Origin: Rugamonas fusca
Lineage (GTDB): Bacteria > Pseudomonadota > Gammaproteobacteria > Burkholderiales > Burkholderiaceae_D
Direction: 5' to 3'
Assembly (NCBI RefSeq): GCF_014042365.1
Contig: NZ_JACEZS010000025.1
Coordinates: 1-64,000, forward strand
DNA length: 64,000 nt
Position 1 is the first letter of the stretch. Each line of letters opens with the position of its first letter. A program made the translations under genes and the position numbers. The notes under the pieces were generated by a model. It was given only the letters and a program-made list of their open reading frames with translations, did not search any database and had not been told where the DNA came from. Below are positions 59,114-64,000 of this stretch, piece by piece.

Positions 59114-60052
59114 CTAACTAGTCCCCGTGCGGCAGACGACGGCGTTGGCCGGGTCGCCGCTCCACTCGCACCAGCCGCCGTCATACACGCTGATATGCGG
59201 CCAGTCCATCAGCCAGGCGTAAAAGAAGGCCAGCGACGCGCGCCAGCCCGTGCCGCAGTAGAAAGCCATGCGCCGCTGCCGGTCTATGCCCGCTGCGCGC
59301 CACTGCCGGCAAATCTCGCTGGCCGGCTTCATGCTGCCATCGGGCCGGTGGAAGTCGCTCATGCTGTTCACATCGTCGTCGTTGCCGGCCCGGCCCCACA
59401 ACGCGCCGGGAATATCGCCCCGCGCGGCGATGTAACTATACCCCGAAATCTTGCCAATAAATTCATTCCAGGTACGGATGCTGACCAGCGCGCCATCGGG
59501 CTGTTGCAACAAGGCGCGCGCCTGTGTTATGCCGATCAGGTAGTCGGGACGGGCCGGAAACGGCACGCCAAAGCGGGCCACGCCGGGGTAGCGCCGCGGC
59601 GCGCCCGCCACCGATGGATGGCCGCCCGCCTGCCACAAGGCGTAGCCGCCATCGAGCAGGCGCACGTCGCGCACGCCAGCGTACAGCATCAGGTGGGCGG
59701 CGCGGGCGGCGGCCAGGTTGTTACGGCCATAGAGCACCACCGTGCTGTCATCGCGGATGCCGCAGGCCAGCAGCAGGCGCAGCAAGGCCTGGTCGCACAC
59801 CTTGTTCCACAGGGGCGCCTGTTCCAGCTGGTTGGTGTCGATATAGCCGGCGCCGGGGATGTGGGCCTGTTCAAACGGCGCGGCGCCGTCGCAACCTACC
59901 TCGAACAGGCGCCAGTCCGGCGGCGGCGCTTCGGCCACGGGCTCGCCGGCCAGCACGGCGGCCAGCCAGGCGGGCGTGACGAGCTGGCGCCAGCGGACCA
60001 GGTCCTGGCGGAAGGCTGGTGCTGCCAGATTGTGCTGCGGGTCGGACGTCAT
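59114..60052 (-). CDS. Sulfurtransferase with two rhodanese domains
   Basis: A 312-residue enzyme of the thiosulfate/3-mercaptopyruvate sulfurtransferase type. The N-terminal rhodanese domain (about 15-140) is non-catalytic (VVLYGRNNLAAARAAHLMLYAGVRDVRLLDGGYALW). The C-terminal domain (about 165-300) carries the active Cys in FYCGTGWRASLAFFYAW and ends ISVYDGGWCEWS. The ATG at 60052 (MTSDPQHNL) removes an unconserved N-terminal extension. Its stop lies 37 bp upstream of the P450 start on the same strand. Confidence 0.88.
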   Translation of the reverse strand: MTSDPQHNLAAPAFRQDLVRWRQLVTPAWLAAVLAGEPVAEAPPPDWRLFEVGCDGAAPFEQAHIPGAGYIDTNQLEQAPLWNKVCDQALLRLLLACGIRDDSTVVLYGRNNLAAARAAHLMLYAGVRDVRLLDGGYALWQAGGHPSVAGAPRRYPGVARFGVPFPARPDYLIGITQARALLQQPDGALVSIRTWNEFIGKISGYSYIAARGDIPGALWGRAGNDDDVNSMSDFHRPDGSMKPASEICRQWRAAGIDRQRRMAFYCGTGWRASLAFFYAWLMDWPHISVYDGGWCEWSGDPANAVVCRTGTS

Positions 60053-60161
60053 GAGAAAGAATGCGGCGGCCCCGCGCGTGCATGCGCGGCGGGAGCATGG
60101 GGAATGGCCGCTATTGTACGGCATGGCGCGGCGGCGGCCGCTTCGCGCGCCGGGGCGAGGC

Positions 60162-60362
60162 TCAGGCCAGCGCTTCCTTGGCCGCTTCCTCCGGGGTCAG
60201 ACCATCGTAGAACTGGTCGGTGAACCATTCCACATGTTCCTCGATGTGTTCCTGCGCTTGCCGCAGCGTGGCGCCGCCGGCCACCAGGAAACCTTCCACT
60301 TCGATGCACCACTGGATCAGTGCCATCGTTTCCGGGTCCAGCTCTTCTTTTTTCTTCGCCAT
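60162..60362 (-). CDS. Small acidic hypothetical protein
   Basis: A 66-residue helical protein with no recognised family: MAKKKEELDPETMALIQWCI near the start, then EEHVEWFTDQFYDGLTPEEAAKEALA. A helix-loop pattern and net negative charge are the only visible features. It is upstream of the sulfurtransferase gene on the same strand, with GGCAACACC before the ATG and no strong RBS. Codon use is like its neighbours. Confidence 0.6.
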   Translation of the reverse strand: MAKKKEELDPETMALIQWCIEVEGFLVAGGATLRQAQEHIEEHVEWFTDQFYDGLTPEEAAKEALA

Positions 60363-60569
60363 GGTGTTGCCTCTTGCCTGTCGCAGTGGATATCAGCCGC
60401 CAGTGTAGCAGTTTCGCCGCACCGGCCCGCCGAATAGAGCTTTTCCTCGAATCGCCGGCAAACATGGCAAAGCCATTTGCCAATATGCAACTTACACCGT
60501 ACCATGGCGCCGCTTTCTGGTATTGCCAAAAAGAGTAATTAAAAAATACAACCATTCAAGTACGAGAAC

Positions 60570-61151
60570 ATGAAAAAACACTTTATCGCCGCCGCCCTGG
60601 GCCTGATCACCGTCACCGGCGCGCTGGCGCAAACCACCGCCAAACCGCTGCATTTCGTCGCCGGCGCCGGCGTCACCTTCGGCGGCGACAAGCTGGCCAC
60701 CACCCATTACACGGACGGCTCGTCGAGCAATATCACGGCCGGTTCCGGCCTGGCGCTGCTGGTGGGCGCGGAATACCGCGTGGCCGAACAGTTCTCCGTG
60801 CAAGGCACGGTGGGCTACCACATCCGCTTCACGCCCGACGCCTCGAACGGCGACGCCGACTTCCGCCGCGTGCCCGTTGAACTGCTGGGCTACTACCACA
60901 TCAACGACCAGTGGCGCGTGGGCGCCGGCGTGCGCTTTGTCAGCAACGCGCGCCTGCATGGCAGCGGCGCGGCCAGCGGCCTGAACGCCGATTTCGACAA
61001 CACCACCGGCGCCGTGCTGGAAGGTGAATACTTCGTCAAGCCCAACGTGGGCCTGAAGCTGCGCGCAGTCCGCGAACAATACACGCCGACCCACTCCAAT
61101 GTCAGCTTCAGCGGCAACCACATCGGCATGCTGGCCAACTTCTACTTCTAA
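60570..61151 (+). CDS. Outer-membrane beta-barrel protein
   Basis: A 193-residue OmpA-N/Ail-like barrel. Signal peptide 1-20 (AALGLITVTGALAQ). Alternating hydrophobic strands follow: HFVAGAGVTFGG, GLALLVGAEYRVAEQFSVQGTVGYHIRF, RVPVELLGYYHINDQWRVGAGVRFVS, VLEGEYFVKPNVGLKLRAVREQY, and the terminal HIGMLANFYF ending in Phe. This fits an eight-stranded barrel inserted by BAM. Function unknown. It is convergent with the M16 peptidase gene. Confidence 0.82.
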   Translation: MKKHFIAAALGLITVTGALAQTTAKPLHFVAGAGVTFGGDKLATTHYTDGSSSNITAGSGLALLVGAEYRVAEQFSVQGTVGYHIRFTPDASNGDADFRRVPVELLGYYHINDQWRVGAGVRFVSNARLHGSGAASGLNADFDNTTGAVLEGEYFVKPNVGLKLRAVREQYTPTHSNVSFSGNHIGMLANFYF

Positions 61152-61166
61152 GCCTACCCGCCCCGC

Positions 61167-63992
61167 TTAGCGGGCGGGGTACAGCACCACCTGCAGGTAG
61201 TTGTCCATATCGAAGTAGCGGCGCGCGGTCTGCTTCAGGTCGGCCGCGCGGATGGCGCCGGCCCGCTGCTCATACGTCAGCAGCGCGGCCGGATCGGTGC
61301 CGTTGATCTGCGCCAGCTGCAACTGCCCCAGCCAGTAGCCGTTCTCGCGCAAGCCCTTGTGGTAGTTGCGGGACCAGCCGGCCCGCACCTTGTCGAGGTC
61401 CTCCTGCGTGACGCCGTGCTCCTTGACCCTGGCGATTTCGGCGAAGGTGGCGGCGATCACCTTGTCCACGTTCTCCGGCCCGCACGGCAGGTTGATGCTG
61501 ATGGTGTAGCCGCCGTAAGGCACCTTGGTTAGCGCGCCGGACATGCCGCCGCCGTAGATCAGCCCCTGCTGCTCGCGCAGCACTTCCAGCAGCTTGATAT
61601 TGAGCGCCTCCAGCAATGCCTGCAGGCGCATCTGCTCATCGTCCGAGTAGTCCGCCGTGCCCGTGAACGTGATCGAGATGGTGCTCTTGGGCTCCGCTCC
61701 CATGTGCACTTCCTTCTTGACGACGCCCTTGATCGGCCGCACCCCCCAATCCTTGTACTGGACCGGCACATCGGGCGTGGGCAGCGCGCCCAGGTAGGTG
61801 GCCACCAGCGGTTTGATGCGCTCCACGTCGAAACTGCCAACCAGGAAGAACGTGAAGTCCTTGGCGCTGGACAGGCGGCTGCGGTAGATGTCGAACACCC
61901 GGTCCAGGTCGATGCGATCGAAATCCTCCGGGCGCGGCGCGCGCGCCACCCGCGCGTTGTTGGCGTACAGCGTGCCGACGATGGTGTCGCCAAACACGGC
62001 TTCCGGGCGCGACAGGCTGTTGCGGGCCAGCTCCTTCTGCTTGCCCACGAAGGATTCAAAAATGGCGCGGTCGCGGCGCGGCTCCGTCATCTGCAGGTAG
62101 ATCAGCTGCAGCATGGTCTCCACGTCCGCCTTGCCGGACTGCCCGCTGAGCATCTCGCTCAGGTTGCTGACCGTGGCGCTGGTGGTGGCGGCTTTCCCGG
62201 CCAGCACCTTGCTCAGGTCCAGGGGCGAATAATCCTGCAAGCCCATCTGGCCCACGATGGCGCTGGCGTAGCGCGCGCTGGGCAGGTCCGCTTCACCAAA
62301 CAGCGACTGCCCGCCAAAGCGCAGCGCCGACATCAGCACCTGGTCGTTATTGAAGTCGGTCGGCTTGAGCACCACCTTGACCCCGTTGCCCAGCGTGAGC
62401 CGGGTCAGTCCCAGCGCCGGGTCCACGCTCTGGCTGACGATGGTGCCACCCCTGGGCGGATGCGCCATCAAGGCACTGGCCAGCACTTTCTCGGCCTGGG
62501 CCTGCACCGGCTTGCGCTCGGCCGCCTCCACGGCCGCCAGCAGGTCGGCCTGGGCGGGTATCGGCGCCTCGGCCTGGTCGCTGCCGGTGTAGATCACCAG
62601 CTTGTTGCCGCCCGACGGAATCCGGGCCCGCGCGGCCGCGTTGACTTCGGCCAGCGTGATGCCGGGCACCAGCTGGCGCGCGTAGTCGTATTCATTGGCG
62701 ATGCCCGGTATCGGCTCCTGCTCCAGGAAGTTGCGGATGTACTCGGCCGCGTAGCCGGCCGAATTGGATTTTTCGCGCTCGTTGTAGCCACGTTCGAAAC
62801 TGCGCAGCAGGTTCTTCTTGGCCCGTTCCAGCTCCGCGTCCGTGAAGCCGAACTGGCGCGCCCGCTCATCCTCCTGCACCAGCGCGGCGATGGCCGGCGC
62901 CACGCCGCCCTTGCCCAGCACGGCCGCGGCACGGAACGAACGGTAGCCGCGCGCCACCTTGGTCATGCTGCTGCCGCCCTGGATGAAGGGCGGGTTGGCC
63001 TGCTGCGTCAATTCAGCCATGCGCTGGCCCAGCATGGCGCTGTACAGCCCCTCGATCAGGCCGGCGCGGTAGTCGCCCACGGTACGGTGGGCCGGTTCAG
63101 GCTCGATGCCGTAGCGGATGTAGAGGCCGTTGGTATTGGCTTCCTTGTCCGTCACCACTACCCCCTCGGAAGCCTGGCGCTGCGGGATCACGGCATAGTC
63201 ACGCGGGCGCTCATGGGCCGGGTTGGCCAGCGCGCCGAAATGGCGCTCCACCATGCGCTGCGCGGCGGCCGGGTCCACGTCGCCCACCACCACCACCGCC
63301 ATCAGGTCCGGCCGGTACCAGTCATGGTAAAAGCGCCGGATCGCCTCGGGGCGAAAGCTCTTGATGATGTCCTCCTTGCCGATCGGCAGGCGCTGCGCGT
63401 AGCGCGAGCCGTTCATCAGCTTGGGCATCAAGACCTTGTTCATGCGGTCTTCCAGGCCTTTGCCCAGCCGCAGTTCCTCCAGCACGATACCGCGTTCGCT
63501 GTCGATATCGGCGTCGTTGAACGTCAGGCCATGGGCCCAGTCCTCCAGCACCTGGAAGCCCTGCTCCACCACGTCCGGTCGCTCGGTCGGTATGGGCAGG
63601 ACGTACACCGTCTCGTCGAAGCTGGTGTAGGCGTTCAGGTCGGCGCCGAACTTCACGCCGATGCCCTGCAGGTAGGACACCAGCGCGTTGCGCTTGAAAT
63701 GGGTGGAGCCATTGAAGGCCATGTGCTCGGTGAAGTGAGCCAGTCCCTGCTGGTCCTCGTCTTCCAGGATGGAGCCGGCCTTCACGACCAGCCGCAATTC
63801 CAGCTTCTGCTCGGGCCGCGCGTTCTTCTGGATGTAATAGGTCAGGCCGTTGGCCAGCTTGCCCACCTTGACTTGCGGCCCGATCGGCAGCACGTCGGAC
63901 AGCGCCAGCGGCGCCCCGCCGGCATGGGCCAGCGCGGAACAGGCCAGCAATGCGGCGGCGATGGCGGCGCGCAAGGAAGTTGAAATCATCAT
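61167..63992 (-). CDS. M16 family zinc metallopeptidase
   Basis: Periplasmic insulinase/pitrilysin-type peptidase of 941 residues. The signal peptide (about 1-24) ends ACSALAHA. The inverted zinc motif HxxEH is HFTEH in GLAHFTEHMAFNGSTHF, with the third ligand Glu expected in the later LEELRLGKG segment. Two M16 halves are present: the catalytic N-terminal half and the inactive C-terminal half (from about 480) with LTLGNGVKVVLKPTDFNNDQV. The start is 63992 or 63989; only 8 bp of upstream sequence are in the window, so the ribosome binding site cannot be judged. Confidence 0.9.
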   Translation of the reverse strand: MMISTSLRAAIAAALLACSALAHAGGAPLALSDVLPIGPQVKVGKLANGLTYYIQKNARPEQKLELRLVVKAGSILEDEDQQGLAHFTEHMAFNGSTHFKRNALVSYLQGIGVKFGADLNAYTSFDETVYVLPIPTERPDVVEQGFQVLEDWAHGLTFNDADIDSERGIVLEELRLGKGLEDRMNKVLMPKLMNGSRYAQRLPIGKEDIIKSFRPEAIRRFYHDWYRPDLMAVVVVGDVDPAAAQRMVERHFGALANPAHERPRDYAVIPQRQASEGVVVTDKEANTNGLYIRYGIEPEPAHRTVGDYRAGLIEGLYSAMLGQRMAELTQQANPPFIQGGSSMTKVARGYRSFRAAAVLGKGGVAPAIAALVQEDERARQFGFTDAELERAKKNLLRSFERGYNEREKSNSAGYAAEYIRNFLEQEPIPGIANEYDYARQLVPGITLAEVNAAARARIPSGGNKLVIYTGSDQAEAPIPAQADLLAAVEAAERKPVQAQAEKVLASALMAHPPRGGTIVSQSVDPALGLTRLTLGNGVKVVLKPTDFNNDQVLMSALRFGGQSLFGEADLPSARYASAIVGQMGLQDYSPLDLSKVLAGKAATTSATVSNLSEMLSGQSGKADVETMLQLIYLQMTEPRRDRAIFESFVGKQKELARNSLSRPEAVFGDTIVGTLYANNARVARAPRPEDFDRIDLDRVFDIYRSRLSSAKDFTFFLVGSFDVERIKPLVATYLGALPTPDVPVQYKDWGVRPIKGVVKKEVHMGAEPKSTISITFTGTADYSDDEQMRLQALLEALNIKLLEVLREQQGLIYGGGMSGALTKVPYGGYTISINLPCGPENVDKVIAATFAEIARVKEHGVTQEDLDKVRAGWSRNYHKGLRENGYWLGQLQLAQINGTDPAALLTYEQRAGAIRAADLKQTARRYFDMDNYLQVVLYPAR

Positions 63993-64000
63993 GGATGCAA

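Overview
The window is high-GC, densely packed DNA from a motile, flagellated Gram-negative bacterium. Betaproteobacterial, Oxalobacteraceae-like gene content (Janthinobacterium, Duganella or Massilia relatives) is the best guess: an flhDC-motAB-che supercluster, a general porin of the Omp32 type, a DUF3460-scpA-panC run, apbC divergent from metG, and a PEP-CTERM sorted protein. This assignment is an inference from gene content; no rRNA lies in the window.

Layout. 1-1027: the 5' end of a group II intron sits immediately after the terminator of a tRNA operon (three alternating Ala-GGC/Glu-TTC pairs with their own promoter), downstream of gltX. 2.5-13.2 kb is a housekeeping stretch: a structured 197-bp element, a DUF4399 protein, apbC, metG, a GNAT protein, PsiF, YidB, a GST, a DMT exporter, a porin, DUF3460, scpA and panC. 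At 13.2-14.2 kb a REP-associated tyrosine transposase (RAYT) is bracketed by oppositely oriented REP sequences; a further REP palindrome lies at 7.15 kb.

14.2-28.7 kb, all on the minus strand, is the motility and chemotaxis supercluster. In transcription order: flhD, flhC, a membrane-embedded methyltransferase, motA, motB, a second CheZ-like protein, a CheY-like regulator, cheA, cheW, an MCP, cheR, cheD, cheB, cheY, cheZ and an EAL-HDOD protein. It encodes the master flagellar activator, the stator and a full adapting chemosensory pathway, with two receiver proteins and two proteins carrying the CheZ-type DxxxQ catalytic signature.

29.4-34.9 kb holds tryptophan catabolism (kynU-kynA without kynB), a serine hydrolase, a CHRD/PEP-CTERM protein and htpG behind a heat-shock type promoter. 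35.2-40.4 kb is the least explained region: four tightly packed plus-strand genes encoding a protein with a degenerate zinc-phospholipase-C-like segment and a transmembrane hairpin, a protein with an Ig-like domain and a strong internal start site, a CFI-box protein with a carboxypeptidase-regulatory-like N-terminus, and a PAP2-type membrane enzyme. The last overlaps, tail to tail, a fatty acyl-AMP ligase-carrier-reductase megaenzyme.

43.7-51.0 kb: a MocR-type regulator is divergent from a threonine dehydratase-like gene and an exporter, followed by RidA, an aminotransferase and a receiver-PAS-GGDEF diguanylate cyclase. 51.0-57.0 kb: a three-gene operon (ether-lipid synthase-like flavoprotein, GlpD-like dehydrogenase, FGGY kinase) divergent from an AraC regulator. 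57.1-64.0 kb: a small secreted protein, a cytochrome P450, a double-rhodanese sulfurtransferase, a small acidic protein, an outer-membrane beta-barrel and an M16 peptidase whose start lies at the window edge.
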